A DNA stretch of 64,000 nucleotides from Anadara kagoshimensis (taxonomy: Eukaryota; Mollusca; Bivalvia; Arcoida; Arcidae): NCBI GenBank assembly GCA_021292105.1, contig CM037866.1, forward strand, positions 226,756 to 290,755. Reading direction: 5' to 3'. The notes beneath the pieces are model-generated. The model made no database searches, had not been told where the DNA came from, and saw nothing but the letters and a program-made list of their open reading frames with translations. The position numbers and the translations under genes were made by a program. Below are positions 49,101 through 62,600 of the stretch, one piece after another; position 1 is the first letter of the stretch, and each line of letters starts with the position of its first letter.

Positions 49101-50839
49101 ACTGTAAAGACAGTAAGTATTTATATAAAAAAGGTGGTCACTGTAGTAAGTTTACTGTATAGACATGTTGGTTTATATAAAAGGTGGTCACTGTAGTAAG
49201 TTTTACTGTATAGGACATGTTGTGTTATATAAAAGGTGGTCACGTAGTAAGTTTTACTGTATAGACATGTTGTGCTTATATAAAAAGGTGGTCACTGTAG
49301 TAGTTTACTGTATAGACATGTTGTGTTTATATAAAAAGGTGGTCACTGTAGCAAGATTTACTGTAAAGACAGTTAGTGTTTATATAAAAAGGTGGTCACT
49401 GTAGTAAGTTTTACTGTATAGACATGTTGTGTTTATATAAAAAGGTGGTCACGTAGTAAGTTTTACTGTAAGACATGTTGTGTTTAAACAAAATGTGGTC
49501 ACTGTAGTAAGTTTTACTGTATAGACATGTTGTGTTTATATAAAGGTGGTCACTGTAGTAAGTTTTACTGTATAGACATTTGGTTTATATAAAAAGGTGG
49601 TCACTGTAGTAAGTTTTACTGTATCGACAGTAGTGTTACATAAAAAGGTGGTCACTGTAGCAAGTTTTACTGTATAGACGGTAGTGTTATATAAAAAGGT
49701 GGTCACTGTAGCAAGTTTTACTGTATAGACATGTTGTGTTTATATAAAAAGGTGGTCACTGTGGTAAGATTACTGATAGGACATGTTGTGTTTATATAAA
49801 AAGGTGGTCACTGTAGCAAGTTTTACTGTAAAGACAGTTAGTGTTTATATAAAAAGGTGGTCACTGTAGCAAGTTTTACTGTAAAGACAGTTAGTGTTAT
49901 ATAAAAAGGTGGTCACTGTAGTAAGTTTACTGTATAGACATGTTGTGTTTATATAAAAAGGTGGTCACTGTAGTAAGTTTACTGTAAGACATGTTGTGTT
50001 TATATAAAAAGGTGGTCACTGTAGTAAGTTTACTGTAAAGACAGTTAGTGTTTATATAAAAAGGTGGTCACTGTAGTAAGTTTTACTGTATAGGACATGT
50101 TGGTTTATATAAAAAAGGTGGTCACTGTAGTAAGTTTTACTGTATAGACATGTTGTGTTTATATAAAAAGGGGTCACGTAGTAAGTTTTACTGTATAGAC
50201 ATGCGTTTATATAAAAAGGTGGTCACTGTAGCAAGTTTACTGTAAGACAGTTAGTGTTTATATAAAAAGGTGGTCACTGTAGTAAGTTTTACGTATAGAC
50301 ATGTTGTGTTTATATAAAAAAGGTGGTCACTGTAGTAAGTTTTACTGTAAAGACAGTTAGTGTTTATATAAAAAGGTGGTCACTGTAGTAAGTTTTACTG
50401 TATAGACATGTTGTGTTTATATAAAAAAGGTGGCACTGTAGTAAGTTTTACTGTATAGACATGTTGTGTTTATATAAAAAGGTGGTTTACTGTAGTAAGT
50501 TTACTGTATAGACATGTCGTGCTTATATAAAAAGGTGGTCACTGTAGTAAGTTTTACTGTATAGACATGTTGTGTTTATATAAAAAGGTGGTCACTTAGC
50601 AAGATGTACTGTAAAGACAGTTAGTGTTTATATAAAAAGGTGGTCACTGTAGTAAGTTTTACTGTATAGAATGTTGTGTTTATATAAAAAGGTGGTCACT
50701 GTAGTAAGTTTTACTGTATAGACATGTTGTGTTTATACAAAAAGGTGGTCACTTTAGTAAGTTTACTGTATAGACATGTTGTGTTATATAAAAAGGTGGT
50801 CACTGTAGTAAGTTTTACTGTATAGACAGTTTGTGTTTA
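46136..50839 (+). repeat. 53-bp satellite, subfamily D, indel-rich block
   Basis: Monomers with 'tataaaaaggtggtcactgt', 'ag(t/c)aagttttactg' and 'tatagacatgttgtgttta' or 'taaagacagttagtgttta'. Very many monomers have single-base losses or gains ('gtgttatata', 'aagtttactg', 'gtaagacag', 'taggacatg'), unlike the same subfamily at 51669-54600. Confidence 0.9.
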
Positions 50840-51668
50840 CAGTAGAACTTCGATAACTCGAAGTGCACGGGACTTCGATGATGACTTCGAGTTATCGGGG
50901 TGTTCGAGTTTTCGAAGTTGAAGAATGACGTCACAATGTAACTTTCGTTTCTTTGGGAGAAATGTTGGTTTACTGATACACTGGTGTAATATGTACCGGT
51001 ATTACATAATAAATGAATTAAAATCAAATTATTAATTATGTTTTTATAAGGACTGATGGCGACAACAAAGGCATACATTAAATACACAAAATGTGTATTA
51101 CCAATACATGACCGTAATGCATTCAAAGAACTGAATCAGATAAACATATCCATGTACATTGCATGTTATAATAAACAAAACGACGCACATTTTATACAAA
51201 TTATAAAACTAGTGTGCCTACCACGTGTTAGTCATTAAAACCCAGCTTAAATCACCTGAAAATTTATTGTTGTCGCCAGCGGCCAGGGGTTACACGGTTA
51301 CACTTCATCGCCCATTACGGCACAGAGTACTAATCCTTTAATTGATACTCATTAATACAGTAGCAAAACCTTTGATCTGTACTACATCTCCAATCATTAA
51401 TCGGATTATACGTGTTCTCACTGAAACGATCTATTGGTCACCCATTGTTAAAAATATTTCGAGTTTTAGAAGGTTGTTTTTCCTATAATTTTTAATTTTG
51501 CACCTTAAAATTACTTCGAGTTACCGGGGGGTATTCGAGTTACAGGAGTTTGAGTTATCGAAGTTGTATTTATACAGTTTATACAGAAAATCGGTCGGGA
51601 CAAAATTATTACTTCGAGTTATCCATGGTATTCGAGATATCGAAGTTCGAGTTATCGAAGTTCTACTG
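50840..51668. mobile_element. 829-bp MITE with 23-bp perfect TIRs and TA duplication (family M)
   Basis: It starts CAGTAGAACTTCGATAACTC and ends with the exact complement (23 bp identical). It splits the satellite word 'gtgtttatataaaaagg' with TA duplicated at 50838-50839 and 51669-51670. Subterminal 'ttcgagttatcg' words recur at both ends. CAGT ends and TA duplication indicate the Tc1/mariner superfamily. No transposase is visible. It shares its end family with the insertion at 26031-26830. The perfect TIRs suggest a recent insertion, after the satellite had formed. Confidence 0.9.
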
Positions 51669-54600
51669 TATATAAAAAGGTGGTCACTGTAGTAAGTTTT
51701 ACTGTATCGACAGGTAGTGTTTATATAAAAAGGTGGTCACTGTAGCAAGTTTACTGTATAGACCGGTAGTGTTTATATAAAAAGGTGGTCACTGTAGCAA
51801 GTTTTACTGTATAGATGTTGTGTTATATAAAAAGGTGGTCACTGTAGTAAGATTTACTGTATAGACATGTTGTGTTTATATAAAAAGGTGGTCACTGTAG
51901 CAAGTTTTACTGTAAAGACAGTTAGTGTTTATATAAAAAGGTGGTCACTGTAGCAAGTTTTACTGTATAGACAGTTAGTGTTTATATAAAAAGGTGGTCA
52001 CTGTAGTAAGTTTTACTGTATAGACATGTTGTGTTTATATAAAAAGGTGGTCACTGTAGCAAGTTTTACTGTAAAGACAGTTAGTGTTTATATAAAAAGG
52101 TGGTCACTGTAGTAAGTTTTACTATATAGACATGTTGTGTTTATATAAAAAGGTGGTCACTGTAGTAAGTTTACTGTAAAGACATGTTGTGTTTATATAA
52201 AAAGGTGGTCACTGTAGTAAGTTTTACTGTAAAGACATGTTGTGTTTATATAAAAAGGTGGTCACTGTAGTAACTTTTACTGTATAGACATGTTGTGTTT
52301 ATATAAAAAGGTGGTCACTGTAGTAAGTTTTACTGTATAGACATGTTGTGTTTATATAAAAAGGTGGTCACTGTAGTAAGTTTTACTGTATAGACATGTT
52401 GTGTTTATATAAAAAGATGGTCACTGTAGTAAGTTTTACTGTAAAGACATGTTGTGTTTATATAAAAAGGTGGTCACTGTAGTAAGTTTTACTGTAAAGA
52501 CATGTTGTGTTTATATATAAAGGTGGTCACTGTAGTAAGTTTTACTGTATAGACATGTTGTGTTTATATAAAAAGGTGGTCACTGTAGTAAGTTTTACTG
52601 TATAGACATGTTGTGTTATAAAAAAGGTGGTCACTGTAGTAAGTTTTACTGTATAGACCGGTAGTGTTTTATATAAAAAGGTGGTCACTGTAGTAAGTTT
52701 TACTGTATAGACATGTGTGTTTACATAAAAAGGTGGTCACTGTAGTAAGTTTTACTGTATAGACATGTTGTGTTTATATAAAAAGGTGGTCACTGTAGTA
52801 AGTTTTACTGTAAAGACATGTTGTGTTTATATAAAAAGGTGGTCACTGTAGTAAGTTTTACTGTATAGACATGTTGTGTTTATATAAAAAGGTGGTCACT
52901 GTAGCAAGTTTTACTGTATAGACATGTTGTGTTTATATAAAAAGGTGGTCACTGTAGTAAGTTTTACTGTATAGACCGGTAGTGTTTATATAAAAAGGTG
53001 GTCACTGTAGTAAGTTTTACTGTATAGACATGTTGTGTTTATATAAAAAGGTGGTCACTGTAGTAAGTTTTAATGTATAGGCATGTTGTGTTTATATAAA
53101 AAGGTGGTCACTGTAGTAAGTTTTACTGTATAGACAGGTAGTGTTTATATAAAAAGGTGGTCACTGTAGTAAGTTTTACTGTATAGACATGTTGTGTTTA
53201 TATAAAAAGGTCGTCACTGTAGTAAGTTTTACTGTATAGACAAGTTGTGTTTATATAAAAAGGTGGTCACTGTAGCAAGTTTTACTGTATAGACATGTTG
53301 TGTTTATATAAAAAGGTGGTCACTGTAGTAAGTTTTACTGTATAGACATGTTGTGTTTATATAAAAAGGTGGTCACTGTAGTAAGTTTTACTGTAAAGAC
53401 ATGTTGTGTTTATATAAAAAGGTGGTCACTGTAGTAAGTTTTACTGTATAGACATGTTGTGTTTATATAAAAAGGTGGTCACTGTAGTAAGTTTTACTGT
53501 ATAGACATGTTGTGTTTATATAAAAAGGTGGTCACTGTAGTAAGTTTTACTGTATAGACCGGTAGTGTTTATATAAAAAGGTGGTCACTGTAGTAAGTCT
53601 TACTGTCAAGACATGTTGTGTTTATATAAAAAGGTGGTCAATGTAGTAAGTTTTACTGTAAAGACAGTTAGTGTTTATATAAAAAGGTGGTCACTGTAGC
53701 AAGTTTTACTGTAAAGACAGTTAGTGTTTATATAAAAAGGTGGTCACTGTAGTAAGTTTTACTGTATAGACATGTTGTGTTTATATAAAAAGGTGGTCAC
53801 TGTAGCAAGTTTTACTGTAAAGACAGTTAGTGTTTATATAAAAGGTGGTCACTGTAGCAAGTTTTACTGTATAGACAGTTAGTGTTATATAAAAAGGTGG
53901 TCACTGTAGTAAGTTTTACTGTATAGACATGTTGTGTTTATATAAAAAGGTGGTCACTGTAGCAAGTTTTACTGTAAAGACAGTTAGTGTTTATATAAAA
54001 AGGTGGTCACTGTAGCAAGTTTTACTGTATAGACAGTTAGTGTTTATATAAAAAGGTGGTCACTGTAGCAAGTTTTACTGTATAGACAGTTAGTGTTTAT
54101 ATAAAAAGGTGGTCACTGTAGTAAGTTTTACTGTATAGACATGTTGTGTTTATATAAAAAGGTGGTCACTGTAGCAAGTTTTACTGTAAAGACAGTTAGT
54201 GTTTATATAAAAAGGTGGTCACTGTAGCAAGTTTTACTGTATAGACAGTTAGTGTTTATATAAAAAGGTGGTCACTGTAGCAAGTTTTACTGTATAGACC
54301 GGTAGTGTTTATATAAAAAGGTGGTCACTGTAGCAAGTTTTACTGTATAGACATGTTGTGTTTATATAAAAAGGTGGTCACTGTAGTAAGATTTACTGTA
54401 TAGACATGTTGTGTTTATATAAAAAGGTGGTCACTGTAGCAAGTTTTACTGTAAAGACAGTTAGTGTTTATATAAAAAGGTGGTCACTGTAGCAAGTTTT
54501 TACTGTATAGACAGTTAGTGTTTATATAAAAAGGTGGTCACTGTAGTAAGTTTTACTGTATAGACATGTTGTGTTTATATAAAAAGGTGGTCACTGTAGC

Positions 54601-56616
54601 AAGTTTTACTGTAAAGACAGTTAGTGTTTATATAAAAAGGTGGTCACTGTAGTAAGTTTTACTATATAGACATGTTGTGTTTATATAAAAAGGTGGTCAC
54701 TGTAGTAAGTTTTACTGTAAAGACATGTTGTGTTTATATAAAAAGGTGGTCACTGTAGTAACTTTTACTGTAAAGACATGTTGTGTTTATATAAAAAGGT
54801 GGTCACTGTAGTAACTTTTACTGTATAGACATGTTGTGTTTATATAAAAAGGTGGTCACTGTAGTAAGTTTTACTGTATAGACATGTTGTGTTTATATAA
54901 AAAGGTGGTCACTGTAGTAAGTTTTACTGTATAGACATGTTGTGTTTATATAAAAAGATGGTCACTGTAGTAAGTTTTACTGTAAAGACATGTTGTGTTT
55001 ATATAAAAAGGTGGTCACTGTAGTAAGTTTACTGTAAAGACATGTTGTGTTTATATATAAAGGTGGTCACTGTAGTAAGTTTTACTGTATAGACATGTTG
55101 TGTTTATATAAAAAGGTGGTCACTGTAGTAAGTTTTACTGTATAGACATGTGGTGTTTATATAAAAAGGTGGTCACTGTAGTAAGTTTTACTGTATAGAC
55201 CGGTAGTGTTTATATAAAAAGGTGGTCACTGTAGTAAGTTTTACTGTATAGAATGTTGTGTTTACATAAAAAAGGTGGTCACTGTAGTAAGTTTTACTGT
55301 ATAGACATGTTGTGTTTATATAAAAAGGTGGTCACTGTAGTAAGTTTTACTGTAAAGACATGTTGTGTTTATATAAAAAGGTGGTCACTGTAGTAAGTTT
55401 TACTGTATAGACATGTTGTGTTTATATAAAAAGGTGGTCACTGTAGCAAGTTTTACTGTATAGACATGTTGTGTTTATATAAAAAGGTGGTCACTGTAGT
55501 AAGTTTTACTGTATAGACCGGTAGTTTATATAAAAAGGTGGTCACTGTAGTAAGTTTTACTGTATAGACATGTTGTGTTTATATAAAAGGTGGTCACTGT
55601 AGTAAGTTTTAATGTATAGGCATGTTGTGTTTAATAAAAAGGTGGTCACTGTAGTAAGTTTACTGTATAGACAGGTAGTGTTATATAAAAAGGTGGTCAC
55701 TGTAGTAAGTTTTACTGTATAGACATGTTGTGTTTATATAAAAAGGTCGTCACTGTAGTAAGTTTTACTGTATAGACAAGTTGTGTTATATAAAAAGGTG
55801 GTCACTGTAGCAAGTTTTACTGTATAGACATGTTGTGTTTATATAAAAAGGTGGTCACTGTAGTAAGTTTACTGTATAGACATGTTGTGTTTATATAAAA
55901 AGGTGGTCACTGTAGTAAGTTTTACTGTAAAGACATGTTGTGTTTATATAAAAAGGTGGTCACTGTAGTAAGTTTTACTGTATAGACATGTTGTGTTTAT
56001 ATAAAAAGGTGGTCACTGTAGTAAGTTTTACTGTATAGACATGTTGTGTTTATATAAAAGGTGGTCACTGTAGTAAGTTTTTACTGTATAGACCGGTAGT
56101 GTTTATATAAAAAGGTGGTCACTGTAGTAAGTCTTACTGTCAAGACATGTTGTGTTTATATAAAAAGGTGGTCAATGTAGTAAGTTTTACTGTAAAGACA
56201 GTTAGTGTTTATATAAAAAGGTGGTCACTGTAGCAAGTTTTACTGTAAAGACAGTTAGTGTTTATATAAAAAGGTGGTCACTGTAGTAAGTTTTACTGTA
56301 TAGACATGTTGGTTTATATAAAAAGGTGGTCACTGTAGCAAGTTTTACTGTAAAGACAGTTAGTGTTTATATAAAAAGGTGGTCACTGTAGCAAGTTTTA
56401 CTGTATAGACAGTAGTGTTTATATAAAAGGTGGTCACTGTAGTAAGTTTTACTGTATAGACATGTTGTGTTTATATAAAAAAGGTGGTCACTGTAGCAAG
56501 TTTACTGTAAAGACAGTTAGTGTTTATATAAAAAGGTGGTCACTGTAGCAAGTTTTACTGTATAGACAGTTAGTGTTTATATAAAAAGGTGGTCACTGTA
56601 GCAAGTTTACTGTATA
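51669..56616 (+). repeat. 53-bp satellite, subfamily D, with a 2.54-kb duplication
   Basis: Same monomers as 46136-50839. Rare private variants recur at a constant offset of about 2540 bp (48 monomers): 'actatataga' at 52121 and 54661, 'ttatatataaagg' at 52511 and 55051, 'taatgtatagg' near 53071 and 55611. The first copy is almost free of indels; the second, from about 55000, has many. Confidence 0.92.
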
Positions 56617-59600
56617 GACCGGCAGTGTTTATTTATAGTGGTTGTCACTATAGCAACATTAACTTATACACCGGTAGTGTTTATAGTGGTTGTCACTATA
56701 GCAACATTAACAGACCGGCAGCGTTTACATATAGAGGTGGTCACTGTAGTAAGTTTTACTGTATAGACAGTTAATGTTTATATAAAAAGGTGGTCACTGT
56801 AGCAAGTTTTACTGTATAGACCGGCAGTGTTTATTTATGTGGTTGTCACTATAGCAACATTAACTTATACACCGGTTGTGGTTTATAGTGGTTGTCACTA
56901 TAGCAACATTAACAGACCGGCAGCGTTTACATATAGAGGTGGTCACTGTAGTAAGTTTACTGTATAGACAGTTAGTGTTTATAAAAAAAGGTGGTCACTG
57001 TAGCAAGTTTTACTGTATAGACCGGCAGTGTTTATTTATAGTGGTTGTCACTATAGCAACATTAACTTATACACCGGTTGTGTTTATAGTGGTTGTCACT
57101 ATAGCAACATTAACAGACCGGCAGCGTTTACATATAGAGGTGGTCACTGTAGTAAGTTTTACTGTATAGACAGTTAGTGTTTATATAAAAAGGTGGTCAC
57201 TGTAGCAAGTTTTACTGTATAGACCGGCAGTGTTTATATAAAAAGGTGGTCACTATAGCAACATTAACTTATACACCGGTAGTGTTTATAGTGGTTGTCA
57301 CTATAGCAACATTAACAGACCAGCAGCGTTTAAATATAGAGGTGGCCACTGTAGCAAGTTTTACTGTATAGACAGGTAGTGTTTATATAAAAAGGTGGTC
57401 ATTGTAGCAAGTTTTACTGTATAGACAGTTAGTGTTTATATAAAAAGGTGGTCACTGTAGCAAGTTTTACTGTATAGACATGTTGTGTTTATATAAAAAG
57501 GTGGTCACTGTAGTAAGTTTTACTGTATAGACATGTTGTGTTTATATAAAAAGGTGGTCACTGTAGTAAGTTTTACTGTAAAGACATGTTGTGTTTATAT
57601 AAAAAGGTGGTCACTGTAGTAAGTTTTACTGTATAGACATGTTGTGTTTATATAAAAAGGTGGTCACTGTAGTAAGTTTTACTGTATAGACATGTTGTGT
57701 TTATATAAAAAGGTGGTCACTGTAGTAAGTTTTACTGTATAGACCGGTAGTCTTTATATAAAAAGGTGGTCACTGTAGTAAGTCTTACTGTCAAGACATG
57801 TTGTGTTTATATAAAAAGGTGGTCAATGTAGTAAGTTTTACTGTAAAGACAGTTAGTGTTTATATAAAAAGGTGGTCACTGTAGCAAGTTTTACTGTAAA
57901 GACAGTTAGTGTTTATATAAAAAGGTGGTCACTGTAGTAAGTTTTACTGTATAGACATGTTGTGTTTATATAAAAAGGTGGTCACTGTAGCAAGTTTTAC
58001 TGTAAAGACAGTTAGTGTTTATATAAAAAGGTGGTCACTGTAGCAAGTTTTACTGTATAGACAGTTAGTGTTTATATAAAAAGGTGGTCACTGTAGTAAG
58101 TTTTACTGTATAGACATGTTGTGTTTATATAAAAAGTTGGTCACTGTAGCAAGTTTTACTGTAAAGACAGTTAGTGTTTATATAAAAAGGTGGTCACTGT
58201 AGCAAGTTTTACTGTATAGACAGTTAGTGTTTATATAAAAAGGTGGTCACTGTAGCAAGTTTTACTGTATAGACCGGCAGTGTTTATTTATAGTGGTTGT
58301 CACTATAGCAACATTAACTTATACACCGGTAGTGTTTATAGTGGTTGTCACTATAGCAACATTAACAGACCGGCAGCGTTTACATATAGAGGTGGTCACT
58401 GTAGTAAGTTTTACTGTATAGACAGTTAATGTTTATATAAAAAGGTGGTCACTGTAGCAAGTTTTACTGTATAGACCGGCAGTGTTTATTTATAGTGGTT
58501 GTCACTATAGCAACATTAACTTATACACCGGTTGTGTTTATAGTGGTTGTCACTATAGCAACATTAACAGACCGGCAGCGTTTACATATAGAGGTGGTCA
58601 CTGTAGTAAGTTTTACTGTATAGACAGTTAGTGTTTATATAAAAAGGTGGTCACTGTAGCAAGTTTTACTGTATAGACCGGCAGTGTTTATTTATAGTGG
58701 TTGTCACTATAGCAACATTAACTTATACACCGGTTGTGTTTATAGTGGTTGTCACTATAGCAACATTAACAGACCGGCAGCGTTTACAATAGAGGTGGTC
58801 ACTGTAGTAAGTTTACTGTATAGACAGTTAGTGTTTATATAAAAGGTGGTCACTGTAGCAAGTTTTACTGTATAGACCGGCAGTGTTTATATAAAAAGGT
58901 TGGTCACTATAGCAACATTAACTTATACACCGGTAGTGTTTATAGTGGTTGTCACTATAGCAACATTAACAGACCAGCAGCGTTTAAATATAGAGGTGGT
59001 CACTGTAGCAAGTTTTACTGTATAGACAGGTAGTGTTTATATAAAAAGGTGGTCATTGTTGTAGCAAGTTTTACTGTATAGACAGTTAGTGTTTATATAA
59101 AAAGGTGGTCACTGTAGCAAGTTTTACTGTATAGACCGGCAGTGTTTATTTATAGTGGTTGTCACTATAGCAACATTAACTTATACACCGGTAGTGTTTA
59201 TAGTGGTTGTCACTATAGCAACATTAACAGACCGGCAGCGTTTACATAAAAAGGTGGTCACTGTAGTAAGTTTTACTGTAAAGACAGTTAGTGTTTATAT
59301 AAAAAGGTGGTCACTGTAACAAGTTTTACTGTATAGACAGGTAGTGTTTATATAAAAAGGTGGTCACTGTAGTAAGTTTTACTGTATAGACAGGTAGTGT
59401 TTATATAAAAAGGTGGTCACTGTAGCAAGTTTTACTGTAAAGACAGTTAGTGTTTATATAAAAAGGTGGTCACTGTAGTAAGTTTTACTGTATAGACATG
59501 TTGTGTTTATATAAAAAGGTGGTCACTGTAGTAAGTTTTACTGTAAAGACAGTTAGTGTTTATATAAAAAAGGTGGTCACTGTAGCAAGTTTTACTGTAA

Positions 59601-62600
59601 AGACAGTTAGTGTTTATATAAAAAGGTGGTCACTGTAGTAAGTTTTACTGTAGAGACATGTTGTGTTTATATAAAAAGGTGGTCACTGTAGCAAGTTTTA
59701 CTGTAAAGACAGTTAGTGTTTATATAAAAAGGTGGTCACTGTAGCAAGTTTTACTGTATACAGTTAGTGTTTATATAAAAAGGTGGTCACTGTAGCAAGT
59801 TTTACTGTATAGACCGGCAGTGTTTATTTATAGTGGTTGTCACTATAGCAACATTAACTTATACACCGGTAGTGTTTATAGTGGTTGTCACTATAGCAAC
59901 ATTAACAGACCGGCAGCGTTACATATAGAGGTGGTCACTGAAGTAAGTTTTACTGTATAGACAGTTAGTGTTTATAAAAAGGTGGTCACTGTAGCAAGTT
60001 TTACTGTATAGACCGGCAGTGTTTATTTATAGTGGTTGTCACTATAGCAACATTAACTTATACACCGGTAGTGTTTATAGTGGTTGTCACTATAGCAACA
60101 TTACAGACCGGCAGCGTTTACATATAGAGGTGGTCACTGTAGTAAGTTTTACTGTATAGACAGGTAGTGTTTATATAAAAAGGTGGTCATTGTAGCAAGT
60201 TAAACTGTATAGACCGGCAGTGTTTATTTATAGTGGTTGTCACTATAGCAACATTAACTTATACACCGGTAGTGTTTATAGTGTTGTCACTATAGCAACA
60301 TTAGCGTTTACATATAGAGGTGGTCACTGTAGCAAGTTTTACTGTATAGACAGGTAGTGTTTATATAAAAAGGTGGTCACTGTAGCAAGTTTACTGTATA
60401 GACCGGCAGTGTTTATTTATAGAGGTTGTCACTATAGCAACATTAACTTATACACCGGTAGTGTTTATAGTGGTTGTCACTATAGCAACATTAATAGACC
60501 GGCAGTGTTTAATATAGCAACATTAACTTATACACCGGCAGTGTTTATTATAGTGGTTGTCATTATAGCAACATTAACTTATACACTGGTAGTGTTTTTT
60601 ATAGTGGTTGTCACTAAAACAACATTAACTTATAGACCGGTAGTTTTTACATATAGAGGTGGTCTCTATACATGCTATAGCAGTTTTTACTATATAGACC
60701 AGTAGTGTTAATAGTGGTTGTCACTATAGCAACATTAACTTATACAGGAAGTGTTTATATAAAAAGGTGGTCACTGTAGCAAGTTTTACTGTATAGACAG
60801 TTAGTGTTTATATAAAAAGGTGGTCATTGTAGCAAGTTAAACTGTATAGACCGGCAGTGTTTATTTATAGTGGTTGTCACTATAGCAACATTAACTTATA
60901 CACCGGTAGTGTTTATAGTGGTTGTCACTATAGCAACATTAACTTATACACCGGTAGTGTTTATAGTGGTTGTCACTATAGCAACATTAATAGACCGGCA
61001 GTTTACATATAGAGGTGGTCACTGTAGTAAGTTTTAATGTATAGACAGGTAGTGTTATATATAAAAGGTGGTCACTGTAGCAAGTTTTACAGTATAGACC
61101 GGCAGGTTTATTTATAGTGGTTGTCACTATAGCAACATTAACTTATACACCGGTAGTGTTTATAGTGGTTGTCACTATAGCAACATTAACTTATACACCG
61201 GTAGTGTTTTTTTTATAGTGGTTGTCACTATAGCAACATTAACTTATACACCGGTAGTGTTTTTTTATAGTGGTTGTCACTATAGCAACATTAACTTATA
61301 GACCGGTAGTGTTTATTTATAGTGGTTGTCACTATAGCAACATTAACTTATACACCGGTAGTGTTTATAGTGGTTGTCACTATAGCAACATTAACTTATA
61401 CACCGGTAGTGTTTATAGTGGTTGTCACTATAGCAACATTAATAGACCGGCAGTGTTTACATATAGAGGTGGTCACTGTAGTAAGTTTTACTGTATAGAC
61501 AGTTAGTGTTTATATAAAAAGGTGGTCACTGTAGCAAGTTTTACTGTATAGACCGGCAGTGTTTATTTATAGTGGTTGTCACTATAGCAACATTAACTTA
61601 TACACCGGTAGTGTTTATAGTGGTTGTCACTATAGCAACATTAACAGACCGGCAGCGTTTACATATAGAGGTGGTCACTGTAGCAAGTTTTACTGTATAG
61701 ACAGGTAGTGTTTATATAAAAAGGTGGTCATTGTAGCAAGTTAAACTGTATAGACCGGCAGTGTTTATTTATAGTGGTTGTCACTATAGCAACATTAACT
61801 TATACACCGGTAGTGTTTATAGTGGTTGTCACTATAGCAACATTAATAGACCGGCAGTGTTACATATAGAGGTGGTCACTGTAGTAAGTTTTACTGTATA
61901 GACAGTTAGTGTTTATAAAAAAAGGTGGTCACTGTAGCAAGTTTTACTGTATAGACCGGCAGTGTTTATTTATAGTGGTTGTCACTATAGCAACATTAAC
62001 TTATACACCGGTAGTGTTTTATAGGTGGTTGTCACTATAGCAACATTAACTTATACACCGGTAGTGTTTATAGTGGTTGTCACTATAGCAACATTAACAG
62101 ACCGGCAGCGTTTAACATATAGAGGTGGTCACTGTAGTAAGTTTTACTGTATAGACAGTTAGTGTTTATATAAAAAGGTGGTCACTGTAGCAAGTTTTAC
62201 TGTATAGACCGGCAGTGTTATTTATAGTGGTTGTCACTATAGCAACATTAACAGACCGGCAGCGTTTACATATAGAGGTGGTCACTGTAGTAAGTTTTAC
62301 TGTATAGACAGTTAGTGTTTATATAAAAGGTGGTCACTGTAGCAAGTTTTACTGTATAGACCGGCAGTGTTTATTTATAGTGGTTGTCACTATAGCAACA
62401 TTAACTTATACACCGGTAGTGTTTATAGTGGTTGTCACTATAGCAACATTAACAGACCGGCAGCGTTTACATATAGAGGTGGTCACTGTAGCAAGTTTTA
62501 CTGTATAGACAGGTAGTGTTTATATAAAAAGGTGGTCATTGTAGCAAGTTAAACTGTATAGACCGGCAGTGTTTATTTATAGTGGTTGTCACTATAGCAA

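Noticed and set aside
50815-51126. 103-codon minus-strand open frame as a transposase remnant of the 829-bp MITE
   Set aside because: It runs across the TIR into the satellite and has no DDE/D or helix-turn-helix pattern.
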